DNA of 64,000 nucleotides from Lachancea dasiensis (Eukaryota; Ascomycota; Saccharomycetes; Saccharomycetales; Saccharomycetaceae), in the NCBI GenBank assembly GCA_900074725.1, contig LT598460.1, forward strand, positions 253,502-317,501, read 5' to 3'. The position numbers were made by a program, and so were the translations under genes. The notes under the pieces were generated by a model. It was not told where the DNA came from, searched no databases, and worked only from the letters and a program-made list of their open reading frames with translations. Below, piece by piece: positions 11,335 through 22,069 of the stretch (the first letter of the stretch is position 1; the number at the start of each line of letters is the position of its first letter).

Positions 11335-12456
11335 ATGTCTGACAGTGTTATCGCCAATTACAAGCTTGCCAAAGCTCCTATATATTCGCACTGCTTTTCG
11401 CAAGATAGGTCGGTGTTGGCCATTACGCTACACACTGACTGTTTGGTCTTCAAAATGGTGCCCAATGGCAAGCCACAGCTTGTTGCGAGTCTGTCGGATC
11501 ACGATAAAACCGTCACTGCCGTGGACATGTCCGTCCATGGGCGAATTGTCACTTGCTCGCAGGACAGAAATGCCATTGTGTGGGAGCCATTAAGCGACGG
11601 CACCTACAAGCCCACGCTGGTGCTATTGCGTATCAATAGGGCTGCTACTTGTGTGAAATGGGCACCCAGTGGCTACAAATTTGCAGTTGGCTCATCCGCA
11701 CGAATCATCGCAATCTGCTATTACGAACAGGAAAACGACTGGTGGGTTTCCAAACACATCAAGAAGCCTATCAAATCCACTGTGAATTGCTTGTCATGGC
11801 ACGACAATGGTATCATTCTAGCTTGTGGTGGAACTGATGGTTACGTTCGCGCCTTTTCTGGCTTCGTCAAGGGTCTGGATTCGAAAGAGCAAGTTTCCAG
11901 CTCTCCTTGGGCAGACAAGTTTCCATTTGGGGCTTTGATCCGTGAATGGTACAACGGATCGTGGATTCATGACGTTCAATGGAGAAGCTCGCAAGAAAAA
12001 CTGGCGTTTGTCACCCACAGTGGGTCTTTCTCGGTAGTCGATCCCTCGGACCAAATCTGGGCTGCTGATTATCCGGAAGGCCTGCCTCTAACATCGGTGG
12101 TTTGGGTGAACGACCACGAGGCTGTGTGCGGTGGGTACTCTTGTCACCCAGTTTTGTTCACAGAGGGTGCCAACGGATGGCAATTTTCTAAAAACATCGA
12201 CAAAAGCGTGGCTGCTCGTACTCCCGTTGCTGCTAGCTTGGACGAAGAAGATCAGGACGAAGGTGCGTCATTTGGTATATCTGCATTGAAGAAATTCAAA
12301 GATTTAGATCTCAAGGGCAAAGTTTCGACTCGGGTGCAGGAATGCACGCACGAGAATGCCATTGAAGAGCTAGCGCCCTACTCAGGAACAGGTGACCAAG
12401 TTACAGAAATTTCATCTTGCGGTCTTGATGGGAAAGTCGTCATTTATAGAGTCTGA
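11335..12456 (+). CDS. ARC40: Arc40, WD40 subunit (ARPC1) of the Arp2/3 complex
   Basis: This 373-residue WD-repeat protein has repeats across its whole length, for example DKTVTAVDMS, CVKWAPSGYKFAVGS and VNCLSWHDNGIILACGGTDG. The last blade carries an inserted acidic loop DEEDQDEG, and the protein ends in the strand CGLDGKVVIYRV. Length and pattern match S. cerevisiae Arc40 (384 residues). The Arp2/3 complex nucleates branched actin at cortical patches during endocytosis. It converges with DAD3, as YBR234C does with YBR233W-A. Confidence 0.95.
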   Translation: MSDSVIANYKLAKAPIYSHCFSQDRSVLAITLHTDCLVFKMVPNGKPQLVASLSDHDKTVTAVDMSVHGRIVTCSQDRNAIVWEPLSDGTYKPTLVLLRINRAATCVKWAPSGYKFAVGSSARIIAICYYEQENDWWVSKHIKKPIKSTVNCLSWHDNGIILACGGTDGYVRAFSGFVKGLDSKEQVSSSPWADKFPFGALIREWYNGSWIHDVQWRSSQEKLAFVTHSGSFSVVDPSDQIWAADYPEGLPLTSVVWVNDHEAVCGGYSCHPVLFTEGANGWQFSKNIDKSVAARTPVAASLDEEDQDEGASFGISALKKFKDLDLKGKVSTRVQECTHENAIEELAPYSGTGDQVTEISSCGLDGKVVIYRV

Positions 12457-12560
12457 TTGACCACGAACTTGGCAAAACAAATGGATCAAAAACTTGTGTC
12501 CTCCCTTTATGGCCTATATAATACAATTTCACAAAGCTTATAAGCTTCTATATCTAGTCA

Positions 12561-12815
12561 TTACCTATCTCCGTAGGTTCTCGAGTTTTGAATAACCTGC
12601 CGTTGCAAAACGAGCGAATATACGCTTCCCTTGAAGAGCGTTCCAACCAAAGCGATCTTTACCTCAATTTCGCGAAGCTGACGCAACACCTGCTCTGGGG
12701 ACTCTGATGAGCTATTTTCTCTTAAGTTCTTGATTGTTTCGTCCAGATTGTGCAGAGACTTCGACAAAGTTTCGTACTTGTCAAGGACGCTTCGTTGCAA
12801 CGGTGATAGTTCCAT
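12561..12815 (-). CDS. DAD3: Dad3, small subunit of the DASH/Dam1 kinetochore ring
   Basis: An 84-residue protein beginning [21 protein letters not shown], nearly all predicted helix or coiled coil, with the conserved end block [20 protein letters not shown]. That block and the size identify Dad3 (94 residues in S. cerevisiae). DASH forms rings on spindle microtubules that couple kinetochores to depolymerising plus ends. Its position between ARC40 and PBP2 in the chromosome II series also fits. It shares a 201-bp divergent promoter with TAF6. Confidence 0.92.
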   Translation of the reverse strand: MELSPLQRSVLDKYETLSKSLHNLDETIKNLRENSSSESPEQVLRQLREIEVKIALVGTLFKGSVYSLVLQRQVIQNSRTYGDR

Positions 12816-13016
12816 TTGGAGGAGCTATAGACGTCTATATCGTGGTAATATTGACTCTGTTTGGTCAAAACCAGATTTGTAGCACTGATCGACGTTCAAG
12901 ATATTTACACAATTCGTATATTCTTGACAAGAGTTAATTAATGTTAAAGTGAACTACTTGGAAAGTTCATCATATCAACACAACTGCAAAAGCAAGCTCA
13001 AGGCAATCCCCGATTC

Positions 13017-14549
13017 ATGACCAATCCTCAGCAATCTTACACTATTTGGTCTCCTCAGGATACAGTCAAAGATGTGGCAGATTCGCTTGGTATCTCAAAC
13101 ATAAGTGACGATGTTTTGAGATCACTAGCTATGGACGTTGAATATCGTATTCTAGAAATTGTGGAACAAGCTGTGAAGTTCAAGCGGCACGCCAAACGTG
13201 AGGTATTGAATACGGAAGATATATCGCGGGCTTTGCGTGTTCTTAATGTGGAGCCACTTTACGGATATCAGGATGGCTCAGCAAGGTCCAAAGACGTTTC
13301 ATTTTCTAAGGTCGCTGCACAAGGTGGACAGTCTCTTTACTTCTTAAACGATGAGGAAGTTGATTTCGATAAGATTATTAATGAACCATTGCCCAAAGTG
13401 CCTCGTCTTCCCACGTTCACGACCCACTGGCTGGCAATAGAGGGTGTTCAGCCAACCATTCCGCAAAATCCAAATTTAAACGATATCCGAATGTCGCAGC
13501 CTCCAATAGCGCGTGGCGCCATTGTGACAACTGTGAATGACACAAGCTTGCAAACTTCTGCCTCCGAAGAAAAGGAAACACAGCACGTTTCTTCGATAAA
13601 ACCTGGTCAGGTCAATGAGGTCAAGCCTTTGGTGAAGCACGTTCTATCCAAGGAATTGCAAATTTACTTCGATAAGGTAGTGGGCGCACTAACTTCCAAG
13701 GAGCAAGACGAAAAGGCCCAGCACTTAAAGGCTGCGGCGCTTACTTCCTTACGATCAGACACTGGCTTGCATCAGTTGGTTCCATATTTTATCCAGTTTA
13801 TCGCAGAACAAATCACGCACAATCTATCTGATCTTGGGCTTCTGACAACGATGCTAGAAATGATATATTCCCTTTTGAGCAACAAACACGTCTTTCTGGA
13901 TCCTTATATTCACTCTTTAATGCCTTCCATTCTTACGCTTCTGCTGGCCAAAAAACTAGGAGGAACACCAGCCTTGGTGTCCAGCAAAGAAGAACAGATC
14001 AATTCAGAGAGTGAACTGAAAATTGCCGATAATGAGTTTTTGGATAAAACAAATGCTCTTCGTGACTTTGCTGCCTCCTTACTTGACCATGTTCTCAAAA
14101 AATTCCCAAAGGTCTACAAATCCTTGAAGCCAAGAGTTATGAGGACGCTCTTGAAAACATTTTTGGATACCAATCGTTCATTTGGGACTTATTATGGATG
14201 CATAAGAGGCGTTACCGTGTTGGGCCCTGAATCAGTAAGATTCTTTTTAGGAAATTTGCAAAGTTGGGCAAGCCTGATCTTTGAAGAGCATGCCAACCTG
14301 AACAGTAAAGATGATGTGCCCTACTCGGGTAGATTTACAGAGCTTGAGACTAGTCTGCTATGTGACGTGGTTATCGACTCTCTGCTCGTCTTAAAGGTAG
14401 ATTTGCCGAGCGATCAAGAATATCAAGGAGATTTGACAGATGAAGAGAAAGAGAAACTGAAGAATCGTTGCGGTCGGACTATTTCTGCGAAACTGATGGA
14501 TAGGGCAGATGCAAAGGTACTTGTAGCTGCAATTTTTTTTGGAGAATGA
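13017..14549 (+). CDS. TAF6: Taf6, histone-fold subunit of TFIID and SAGA
   Basis: This 510-residue protein starts with an H4-like histone fold at about residues 7-75 ([20 protein letters not shown], then [20 protein letters not shown]). The TAF6 block [19 protein letters not shown] follows near 120-140, and a C-terminal helical HEAT-repeat domain covers 210-500. S. cerevisiae Taf6 is 516 residues and pairs with Taf9. It acts in promoter recognition in TFIID and in the SAGA coactivator. It is tail-to-tail with SLD3 (77 bp), as for YGL112C and YGL113W. Confidence 0.96.
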   Translation: MTNPQQSYTIWSPQDTVKDVADSLGISNISDDVLRSLAMDVEYRILEIVEQAVKFKRHAKREVLNTEDISRALRVLNVEPLYGYQDGSARSKDVSFSKVAAQGGQSLYFLNDEEVDFDKIINEPLPKVPRLPTFTTHWLAIEGVQPTIPQNPNLNDIRMSQPPIARGAIVTTVNDTSLQTSASEEKETQHVSSIKPGQVNEVKPLVKHVLSKELQIYFDKVVGALTSKEQDEKAQHLKAAALTSLRSDTGLHQLVPYFIQFIAEQITHNLSDLGLLTTMLEMIYSLLSNKHVFLDPYIHSLMPSILTLLLAKKLGGTPALVSSKEEQINSESELKIADNEFLDKTNALRDFAASLLDHVLKKFPKVYKSLKPRVMRTLLKTFLDTNRSFGTYYGCIRGVTVLGPESVRFFLGNLQSWASLIFEEHANLNSKDDVPYSGRFTELETSLLCDVVIDSLLVLKVDLPSDQEYQGDLTDEEKEKLKNRCGRTISAKLMDRADAKVLVAAIFFGE

Positions 14550-14626
14550 CAAATGCACTTAAAACACCTAACGTATGTAAATTACTTTCAGACTCAGAGT
14601 ACACAAATCGTATACAATTCAGTCTT

Positions 14627-16819
14627 CTATTTTGAGGCAAACAATCGCCGGCGAACTCTCCTCTTTTCGACCTTTTCGGAATTGACGACGCCAGTCTGGC
14701 TTTGAGTAGCTTTTGAACTGCTCGCGGGAACTTGTAGAAAGTCAACAGAGGACTTAGAGGGTGTATTGATAAATGGAAAAGTTGGTAGGGCCCCTTGAAG
14801 TGATCTATCTTGCCCTTTAGAAGCAGAGCCTGAAGGGGACTCTACGATTTGACGGTTCGGGATAATGAACGCGTTGTCCATTACTTTTTTCGCATGCGGG
14901 GTTGCTTCAACTTGGACTGGGCCATTGATCTCTAGTGTAGACTTGACTTTCCTAGGCTCAATCCTCCGCCTCCTCATTCGTTGGAAGGTTCCAGAGGTCA
15001 TACTCCTATCCAGTACCGGCTCTTGAATAGATGATTCTCGAAGGCCACTTAATTCCGACTTAGATCGATTCACAGTGACTTTGCCATCTGGTATGACCAG
15101 TTCATTCGCCGGTAGTTGACGCCTTTGTAATTTATTGAGAATGAGATCCGAATTTCCACGGCCTACCGTCGTATGCTTTTTGATATGCCCGGATTCGAAC
15201 TCCAAGATGTCACTAAGTTGAGAATTACTTCTGGAAATTAAGGTAGGGGGGCGTTGCGACAAAACGGTTCTTTTATGAATCTTGCCAGACGTTCTGCATT
15301 GATCACTTGCCTGTGGTGAGGCCGGTAATGGTGTGATATTTGCATGGCTTTCAGGTGGAGGGGAGTTTGGGGGAACATGCCCGGTATAAGCTTCGCGGAG
15401 GTTTTCAGAAGATGCCCCCAAAGCCTGCTTTTTCTCGATTTTAGAAGAATGGTGGAATCGAGGGCTTTTCAACCTCTTGGACACAAAGGACACTGCATGA
15501 GGAGCTCTTTTCCTGTAGTAGGGTAAAAGGACGTAAGTTGTAAAACCATAACTTGAAGACTCTTGGCCTGGGTTAGCCATGCTCCTAATTAGGCCCTGAC
15601 TTCGTTCTATGGCAGACTTAGCTGCATCGTTGTTATTTGGTTCAATCTTTTTGATGCTTATATCATTCACTAACATCATGTCTATGATGGACAGCTTGTC
15701 TAAATAAATGTCCAGCTGTTCACAGTAGTCGAGAGACAGGGTTCTAGATGTTTTGTGGGCCTTTTTGCGACGCAATTTTGAGGAAAGTCCTTTGTTTGCC
15801 ACTTTCTTGGCCCGCTTTTGTAGTCTGTCCCCATATCTTTCTTCGAAATTTGCGAGATTAGCATCCATGCTACTTGAAACAATCAATTCTATCAGTATAA
15901 TGATTTGTAGCCTAAGTTCACGGACTTTGTAAACTAATAGTAGATTTGACAAGACAGTAGGCCCTCCTGAAACTATAAGATCACCGACTTTGTTTAGGCA
16001 GTTCTGACGCACCTCGGAGCAGATTTCACTATTTAAGTCGGTCTCCATGATATTATCTTTGTGTCTTGCATCAAATTCGTCCACTGTCAACAGGAAATCG
16101 GCCAGAAGTCTCTGATACATGCTGCTACTACCTAGTTGCTCCTGATCTTGAGTCATGACCTTGGTCCTCGGCAAGTTTGACTTCACAAAGTAAGCGAGAG
16201 GGATATGAAAAGAAAACACGGTCTCATAATATTTCCTCTGGAGATAGATTCGGGGATCTTGGTTGCTGTTATCTATAGCTCCCTTGCGATTGCCGCGTAA
16301 AAGTCGCTTGTTTCTTGGGCCCATGTCTAGCTCGCCAAGCACGTCAGGATCCCGCGCAGAGTGCAATTGCCTGTCTTCTTTCCACAGATCTAAGAGGTCA
16401 GGAATTTGTAAATCAAACCAATTAGATAGCGTCGAGGAAATCCGTGATGAGGATGATGAAGTTGTGATTGCCCGCCTGTCCAAGGAGTTTGAGAAATCTA
16501 GAGGCACATCTTTGAGTTTCCAAAGCAGCCAGTACCCATCGACATAGTGCTCAAGGACGAAGTGAGCTTTTAGATCAGAACCTTCGCCATTTTGGAAAAC
16601 GTACCTGCAGCTCCCTCGACCTCCACACAAAATGTTTAAAACATCAGAAGCCAATTCAGATTGATTAACAATTGCAGGGGGGTGTGTGTGGTCCACAAGT
16701 GTGTCTATAGCGTCAATATATGCTCCTGTTAATTGAAGGCTCTTTACTGTTTCGTTCGCAGCATGTGAGGGAGCAGGTCCGTGCGGCTTATGTTCTTCAT
16801 TTACTTCATCAGTCTCCAT
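14627..16819 (-). CDS. SLD3: Sld3, CDK-regulated replication-initiation factor (Treslin type)
   Basis: This 730-residue protein carries the Sld3/Treslin central Cdc45-binding region (about 190-470), recognisable from KYYETVFSFHIPLAYFVKSN, SLDYCEQLDIYLDKLSIIDM and YGFTTYVLLPYYRKRAPHAV. The C-terminal third is disordered, rich in S/T-P sites and basic, ending RRVRRRLFASK. In S. cerevisiae Cdc28 phosphorylates Thr600 and Ser622 so that Sld3 binds Dpb11 and starts origin firing. The matching contexts here are VEATPHAKK (Thr about 640) and IVESPSG (Ser about 661). A third site between them in S. cerevisiae (TVTPNK) is absent. S. cerevisiae Sld3 is 668 residues. Confidence 0.93.
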   Translation of the reverse strand: METDEVNEEHKPHGPAPSHAANETVKSLQLTGAYIDAIDTLVDHTHPPAIVNQSELASDVLNILCGGRGSCRYVFQNGEGSDLKAHFVLEHYVDGYWLLWKLKDVPLDFSNSLDRRAITTSSSSSRISSTLSNWFDLQIPDLLDLWKEDRQLHSARDPDVLGELDMGPRNKRLLRGNRKGAIDNSNQDPRIYLQRKYYETVFSFHIPLAYFVKSNLPRTKVMTQDQEQLGSSSMYQRLLADFLLTVDEFDARHKDNIMETDLNSEICSEVRQNCLNKVGDLIVSGGPTVLSNLLLVYKVRELRLQIIILIELIVSSSMDANLANFEERYGDRLQKRAKKVANKGLSSKLRRKKAHKTSRTLSLDYCEQLDIYLDKLSIIDMMLVNDISIKKIEPNNNDAAKSAIERSQGLIRSMANPGQESSSYGFTTYVLLPYYRKRAPHAVSFVSKRLKSPRFHHSSKIEKKQALGASSENLREAYTGHVPPNSPPPESHANITPLPASPQASDQCRTSGKIHKRTVLSQRPPTLISRSNSQLSDILEFESGHIKKHTTVGRGNSDLILNKLQRRQLPANELVIPDGKVTVNRSKSELSGLRESSIQEPVLDRSMTSGTFQRMRRRRIEPRKVKSTLEINGPVQVEATPHAKKVMDNAFIIPNRQIVESPSGSASKGQDRSLQGALPTFPFINTPSKSSVDFLQVPASSSKATQSQTGVVNSEKVEKRRVRRRLFASK

Positions 16820-17539
16820 TAACGGTGGAGATCATGCATGAATATTGCAAAAGCCTCAGGTTTCGGACGCAACAAGACTGTGATTTGGCCAAAGAACAGT
16901 TTACAAACGGTAATGTTGTACTACTATATCGCTAGTCTTATAATTCGGCTGTCAGTATCGTGTAATACGAATTGAGAGTTTCGCAAGCTCATTCATACCA
17001 CTCGTTCGATCTGTAAGGAGGCCGTCCAAATCATAATTGGGTCTCAGAATTAACTCCCACTGATATTTGGAGCTTGTGCGTTCATTAGTTTGCTTAGAAG
17101 AGGAAAAATTCCGCTGCTTGAAAGCCAAGAGAGCATGCATAGTAGGCCAAAGAAGTTCACATTACCTCGATCCACGACATGCAACAATCGAAAAATAGAA
17201 AAGTGAGTATCTGGCAGCCTTCCTCTGATTGGACGGAGTGATTTTTCTTTCAGCTCATGACAATTCTGATCGTAAATTGATCATCTTTGGCAAAACTGGG
17301 ATGAAGCCATGTGATTGTTGAGACGTATGTTACAACGCAATCCCAAACTTACCTTGTTTCGACAGTACACTATCGTAGTTGAAGTTGATATCTCGTCAAT
17401 GAAAACTGCAGAACAGGGTTGGAATTTATTTGGGATTTCCTCGCGGTTAGATGCCATTACCGTTCATACAGTTTTCATTCGCGGAGGAGGCGAGAGCAGT
17501 TGGTCATCCTCTCACTTTCTCCTCCTAAGCCTGAATGAT
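16820..17539. other. Intergenic region between PBP2 3' end and SLD3 5' end
   Basis: These 720 bp separate two tandem minus-strand genes and should hold the SLD3 promoter and the PBP2 3' UTR. I find no convincing reading frame, RNA gene or repeat. Confidence 0.45.
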
Positions 17540-18832
17540 CTATGCACTCATAGGAGTTACTTCTCTTTTTTCATTAGATTCTTTATTTCTCTTGTCCGTT
17601 TCGATCTTGTTGTTTATCAAAAAGATGGCGGTTTGGACGCCTACCGGGGTTCCTCTAATAACAATTTTGCGCTCTTCAGACCCAGCTACGGGGTCATCTA
17701 TCAGTATGGAGCAGCCAGTACTTTCTTTCACAGAGTTTATATGCTTTCCACCCTTTCCTATCACATTTCCGACGTAATTATTGTCGATATAGATTTCCTG
17801 TTGGACCAAGCCCAGTGGGGGAGTTATCGGTGAAGCCATCGGTGCGTTTGTGAGTGTTTCAGAAACCCTTACATTTTGAACGGCCAATGGCGGCACCAAA
17901 GCCGTGGTGGGGGAAGAGACAGCCGCATAGCCGTACGAAAAGTCTTGGTGACTAGGTAATGACATGCGGTAAAGTCTTCTTTTTCCATTCTCACCTGGGC
18001 GGTACTGGTGCTGTTGCTGGTGTTGTAAATTGACGCCGTAATCGTTAACTAGCACTGGATTTAGCAAGTTGGGCGAGTAAAAAATGCATTTTTTGGCTGC
18101 GAATGTCATCCTGTGATTTAGTATAGTCTGACCCAAATAGTAAGTTGCGATATGAATTGCATCTGCAACACCTGTAACCGATAGTATTCTATCATTAGAC
18201 ATCGGCAATGTTTGCGGCCCCGTCGAAAGCTTTGCAGCACTCAATTCTTCAATTTCTCGCAGGCGTAACCCTTGCCTTCCGATCACGCAGCCCATCATAT
18301 GGTGTGGAACCAATACATTTATTGTCAAAGGTATAGAGTTTTGAGCAGGTTCTCCACCTTTTTCGCCGTTAATCGCGCGTACGATCATCCCAAATACCTT
18401 GGCAACGTCCTCACACCGGCCCCTTATGAATATAACTCGTTCAGGAACACCGCGAATATTATCGGAAACATTTATCCTTGTGTGGGTTTCAGATTTCATT
18501 TTAGATATTTTCTCCCCGCCGGGACCTACAATCATTGACGCTTGTTTCACCAGACACAACATTCGCAAATGAATATAGTCCTTATCTAGGTTGTCCCCAC
18601 TGTCAGTTCCTGTGTCGGTCTGAGACGCATCAGTCACCTTATTTTCAACGTTTCGATCTTCCAACTCCTCTTCTAATTTGTCAGTTTGGTTGCTCTTGCT
18701 TTCTTCATCTGCATCATCAAGCGCGACCCTTTTTATCTCTGCCTCCAGCAGTTCTTCTTGACAGTCCTCTTTCTTACGCTTGAGAACATTTGAGGATTCT
18801 AAAAAACTATCAGAAATCTCACAATTGCTCAT
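17540..18832 (-). CDS. PBP2: Pbp2, three-KH-domain RNA-binding protein
   Basis: This 430-residue protein has an acidic N-terminal tail and three KH domains, each with its GXXG loop: GPGG (KH1, about 88-155), GRQG (KH2, about 168-240) and GKGG (KH3, about 345-410). A glutamine-rich stretch (QHQQQHQYR) lies between KH2 and KH3. The layout matches S. cerevisiae Pbp2 (413 residues), found as a Pab1-binding-protein partner and implicated in telomere length; its RNA targets are poorly known. HEK2/KHD1 has a similar build, but position next to SWC5 and DAD3 favours PBP2. It shares a 167-bp divergent promoter with SWC5. Confidence 0.9.
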   Translation of the reverse strand: MSNCEISDSFLESSNVLKRKKEDCQEELLEAEIKRVALDDADEESKSNQTDKLEEELEDRNVENKVTDASQTDTGTDSGDNLDKDYIHLRMLCLVKQASMIVGPGGEKISKMKSETHTRINVSDNIRGVPERVIFIRGRCEDVAKVFGMIVRAINGEKGGEPAQNSIPLTINVLVPHHMMGCVIGRQGLRLREIEELSAAKLSTGPQTLPMSNDRILSVTGVADAIHIATYYLGQTILNHRMTFAAKKCIFYSPNLLNPVLVNDYGVNLQHQQQHQYRPGENGKRRLYRMSLPSHQDFSYGYAAVSSPTTALVPPLAVQNVRVSETLTNAPMASPITPPLGLVQQEIYIDNNYVGNVIGKGGKHINSVKESTGCSILIDDPVAGSEERKIVIRGTPVGVQTAIFLINNKIETDKRNKESNEKREVTPMSA

Positions 18833-18999
18833 TGTTACCTGATCAAGCTAGCTACGGACCATCAACACCTTTACGTCTTTTTATTCCAAGTTGTGTGGTG
18901 GCCATCATTGTTGATCAGAATTATAATATAAGTTAATTAATTGTTGACTTTATCAAACATAGTAACTATGCTTCATAGTAATTGAAATCATTTTAACCA

Positions 19000-19845
19000 A
19001 TGAGTTCTGAAGAAAGATTTGAGACATCATCTAAGACTGAAGGCCCTCTTCTTGACGAAGAAAGCTATAACGAAGATGAGGATGAGGACTTCGATCCATC
19101 TAAAGACTTAAATTCAGTTAACGAGCAAGACGAGGACAGTGACGATGATAATGACAACCAAGGACCTGATTATTCGAAGATAGAAAGTGTCCAAGGTGGC
19201 CTGGTACGAACCAGACGCGGAAGAGAGCTTGAAGATCGAAACTCGAGGTTAAACAAGTATGAAAGCTTGCGAGAAAGCAGCATCTCTCAAGAAACTAATT
19301 CGGTTTGGGATGAATTACAGAAGGAAAGCGGAGAAAGGATTCGTAAAAGTACGTCAGTGATGGACGAGTCTTTACAACGACAGGGAGGAGAGGGGTTGCA
19401 GGAGGAGCAAGTATTGATTGATCGCAAGTATGAGTTTGCAGGGGAGATTCTGCACGAGAAAAAGTGGGTGCCCAAGTCTAGTGCAGAGGCACAGGAGTAC
19501 TTAAATAGCGCCAAATTCAAACAGAAGCAGAAGGACTCAACCGCTGTTACAAAAGATGTTGACAACGCTCAGGGTTCAAAACTCAGGAAGCCGCTTAAGA
19601 GACCGCCCATCCTGGAACAAATAATAGCAGGTGCACTAAAGCCAAAACTAACCACTTTGGAAAAGTCAAAGCTTGATTGGGCCACTTACGTTGATAAGGA
19701 AGGCATCAACGAAGAGCTTAATTTGCATAACAAGGACGGCTACCTCGCAAAACAAGATTTCTTGCATCAGGTCGAAAGTTTTAAGGACGAAAAATATCGC
19801 CAGATGCGCAAAAGCGAGCTGCAGCAGAGACTGGCTGGGACTTGA
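19000..19845 (+). CDS. SWC5: Swc5, BCNT-domain subunit of the SWR1 complex
   Basis: This 281-residue protein has an acidic N-terminal third (EDEDEDFDPSKD, DEDSDDDNDN) that in S. cerevisiae binds H2A-H2B, and a C-terminal BCNT domain. The BCNT domain is visible as KRPPILEQIIAGALKPKLTT, then LEKSKLDWATYVDKEGINEE, with GYLAKQDFLHQV near the end. S. cerevisiae Swc5 is 303 residues. SWR1 exchanges nucleosomal H2A for H2A.Z, and Swc5 is needed for the exchange step. It is convergent with the transporter downstream (31 bp apart). Confidence 0.95.
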   Translation: MSSEERFETSSKTEGPLLDEESYNEDEDEDFDPSKDLNSVNEQDEDSDDDNDNQGPDYSKIESVQGGLVRTRRGRELEDRNSRLNKYESLRESSISQETNSVWDELQKESGERIRKSTSVMDESLQRQGGEGLQEEQVLIDRKYEFAGEILHEKKWVPKSSAEAQEYLNSAKFKQKQKDSTAVTKDVDNAQGSKLRKPLKRPPILEQIIAGALKPKLTTLEKSKLDWATYVDKEGINEELNLHNKDGYLAKQDFLHQVESFKDEKYRQMRKSELQQRLAGT

Positions 19846-19876
19846 ATTATTGTTCATATACATTTTGAGGTCTATT

Positions 19877-22069
19877 CTATAGGTGGGGAACGTTGTAACT
19901 GGTGAAAATCATGTTGAAGATGCTGCACACACCTTCTCCTAGCACAAGCCCAGAGCTGAACACTATCATTGAGGTCTTCGCTGAAGTATCACCCCGGTGA
20001 GTTCTCAACCACACGTGTGCAAAACAGCCCCCAATGACCCTTGCTAGAGTGAAACTAGGCGAGTTGTAGATACCTACACCCACTGCTACTCCTGATGGAA
20101 TCCAGAGCAACCACTTGTAGCCTTTGTCTCGATATAGATTTTTCACCAGCGATAGGACCGCGAATATAGTACCTAGCACAATCGTGCATTCAAGAGCCAT
20201 ATCTGGAAGACCCTTTCCGGTCACGAGCCGTGCACAGTCGATCCATATCACTGCAGTTGGAACTCGGAACTGAGCGCTTGGTATCTCGTAAATACGATTG
20301 TAAAGGACATGCATCAAACTCGAAAATAAAACCGACCAAGACGCGCCGATGAGTTGGGCAAAAAACTGTGCCCTCGGGGAAGCCCCCAACAAATGGCCTG
20401 TCTTCAAATCTTGCATAAGGTCGCCTGCTTGCTGAGCGCCAGCCTCAGCAATACCACCCGCCACCAGATTCAATAAGACGCCGCCTTTCATTGAGCTCGG
20501 GGTTATCATCGCAAAAACCAATTGAGAGAGCTTACCGATCCCACTCACAGGATTCAAATCAGTCTCGCCTAAAGCTCTCACCGCGAGTACAGACAAGAAT
20601 AACGCTAAGACTAGGGCGATCATTACTGATGACAAAGGCACAATCTGAGAACCAAATAGGTAAACCATGCATACCACGCATATGATGGAGGAAATGATAA
20701 GACCACTCACAACTGTAGTCAATTTTACAAGTTGACGCGAATCTACCTCATGATCATGGTCAGCACTCACCAATTTGACGCTACTTTGACGACGGTGGGA
20801 GCCACCGCTAGCTTTGTTGATCATCCTCTCCTCTTCCATTAACATGGATTGCAAGGAATCATCGATCATGGACTCCAAAGCATACCTTTTATCGTTACGG
20901 AGACAGAACCTTATAACAGATTTGGTCGTGAACACTATGAAGCCAACAACGGAGTCTACCACCATGACTGCCAACGAGCACCAAAGGATCCACCCCTGAA
21001 ATCCGTTTTCCCAATCGTTGGTATCAGCGTCGGGATCGACCCATCGCTTGTGGCGCGCAAGAGGAGCAAGCACGCCCCAACCTAGTACGCATCCCAAAAG
21101 CATGTAGCTAACAGTTGGTAGGCCCATTATGATTCCTTGGCCTATATACGCAGGCGAGGGCTGCAAATTCCATAAGTATGTTGACGATAACCTTGATCCA
21201 AAAATGGGAATGGCCTTAATTGCAGGTGTAAAGTATGATAGGACAGTGTATACAGATGAAAGTGCGAAAGTCCGTATCAAGATTGTGATGTTCCTTTCAT
21301 AGACAGATTTGGACTCGACGACGGAAGGTGGTGGTGAGCTGCCGTATATTGCAGTAGGAGCATATACTGGTGAATTATCATGAGGGCCCTGTTCACCTGG
21401 ACTACCACTCTCTTCAACTGCACATCCCTGCTGGCGTTCCTGTCTGAGAGAGGTTCGCTCATCACTCGTTAAAACGTCGCTATACTCACGTAGTCTCCTT
21501 TCCCGCATTTCGTGTAGTTCCTTGGGTGAAATCTCCTGCAATATTTCGGACCCATTTAAAATTGCTATGAGTGTGGCAGTGGCACTTCCGCTGGGAAAAG
21601 GTAGTTTTTCCTTGACAATGACCTGCTTTCGGAGTGGCACAGCGAAGAATATTCCAAAAAACGCCAGGGCCAGTGACCATAGCAGCAAATGAGAAAGAGG
21701 AAAAGGCTCGCCTTGTTCTCGTGTGAAGCCAGATTCCTCTGCTGTCAGAAAATTCTCTATCGCTGGTATCACGCCCACAAACCCATACGCCAATGGGCCA
21801 GTTCCCACAGCGACCGCTAAGGATTGGATGTAGACGTTCTCGACATCTGTAAAAGGTTCCAATTGTGGGTAGACAGCTGGTAGTAGCTGTTTGAAAAGAG
21901 CACAGGCCAACAATGCTGACGGCAGTGACATCATAGACACCCATCCCGTTTGTAGCCCAAACTGAAAATTTGATATCAGGACGAGAGACCCAATGGCCAA
22001 GCCAACGACTGTTCCACGTACAGAGACTTGACGAGATGACGCCTTGCTCTCAAAGGGTATTTGATCCAT
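19877..22069 (-). CDS. OPT-family oligopeptide/metal-chelate transporter (YGL114W type)
   Basis: This 730-residue membrane protein has about 14-16 hydrophobic segments and OPT/YSL family signatures: NPVSGIGKLSQLVFAMITPS and AGAQQAGDLMQDLKTGHLLG, followed by RAQFFAQLIGASWSV. It matches S. cerevisiae YGL114W (725 residues) in length and locus. That gene is a putative OPT member of unknown substrate, distinct from Opt1/Opt2. Two charged cytosolic loops (about 195-260 and 395-440) separate the helical blocks. A glutathione-, peptide- or metal-chelate-type substrate is possible but cannot be read from the sequence. Confidence 0.9.
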   Translation of the reverse strand: MDQIPFESKASSRQVSVRGTVVGLAIGSLVLISNFQFGLQTGWVSMMSLPSALLACALFKQLLPAVYPQLEPFTDVENVYIQSLAVAVGTGPLAYGFVGVIPAIENFLTAEESGFTREQGEPFPLSHLLLWSLALAFFGIFFAVPLRKQVIVKEKLPFPSGSATATLIAILNGSEILQEISPKELHEMRERRLREYSDVLTSDERTSLRQERQQGCAVEESGSPGEQGPHDNSPVYAPTAIYGSSPPPSVVESKSVYERNITILIRTFALSSVYTVLSYFTPAIKAIPIFGSRLSSTYLWNLQPSPAYIGQGIIMGLPTVSYMLLGCVLGWGVLAPLARHKRWVDPDADTNDWENGFQGWILWCSLAVMVVDSVVGFIVFTTKSVIRFCLRNDKRYALESMIDDSLQSMLMEEERMINKASGGSHRRQSSVKLVSADHDHEVDSRQLVKLTTVVSGLIISSIICVVCMVYLFGSQIVPLSSVMIALVLALFLSVLAVRALGETDLNPVSGIGKLSQLVFAMITPSSMKGGVLLNLVAGGIAEAGAQQAGDLMQDLKTGHLLGASPRAQFFAQLIGASWSVLFSSLMHVLYNRIYEIPSAQFRVPTAVIWIDCARLVTGKGLPDMALECTIVLGTIFAVLSLVKNLYRDKGYKWLLWIPSGVAVGVGIYNSPSFTLARVIGGCFAHVWLRTHRGDTSAKTSMIVFSSGLVLGEGVCSIFNMIFTSYNVPHL

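Noticed and set aside
17315-17833. 172-codon plus-strand frame over the PBP2 3' end
   Set aside because: It lies antisense to the conserved third KH domain of PBP2 and is a by-product of that coding sequence.
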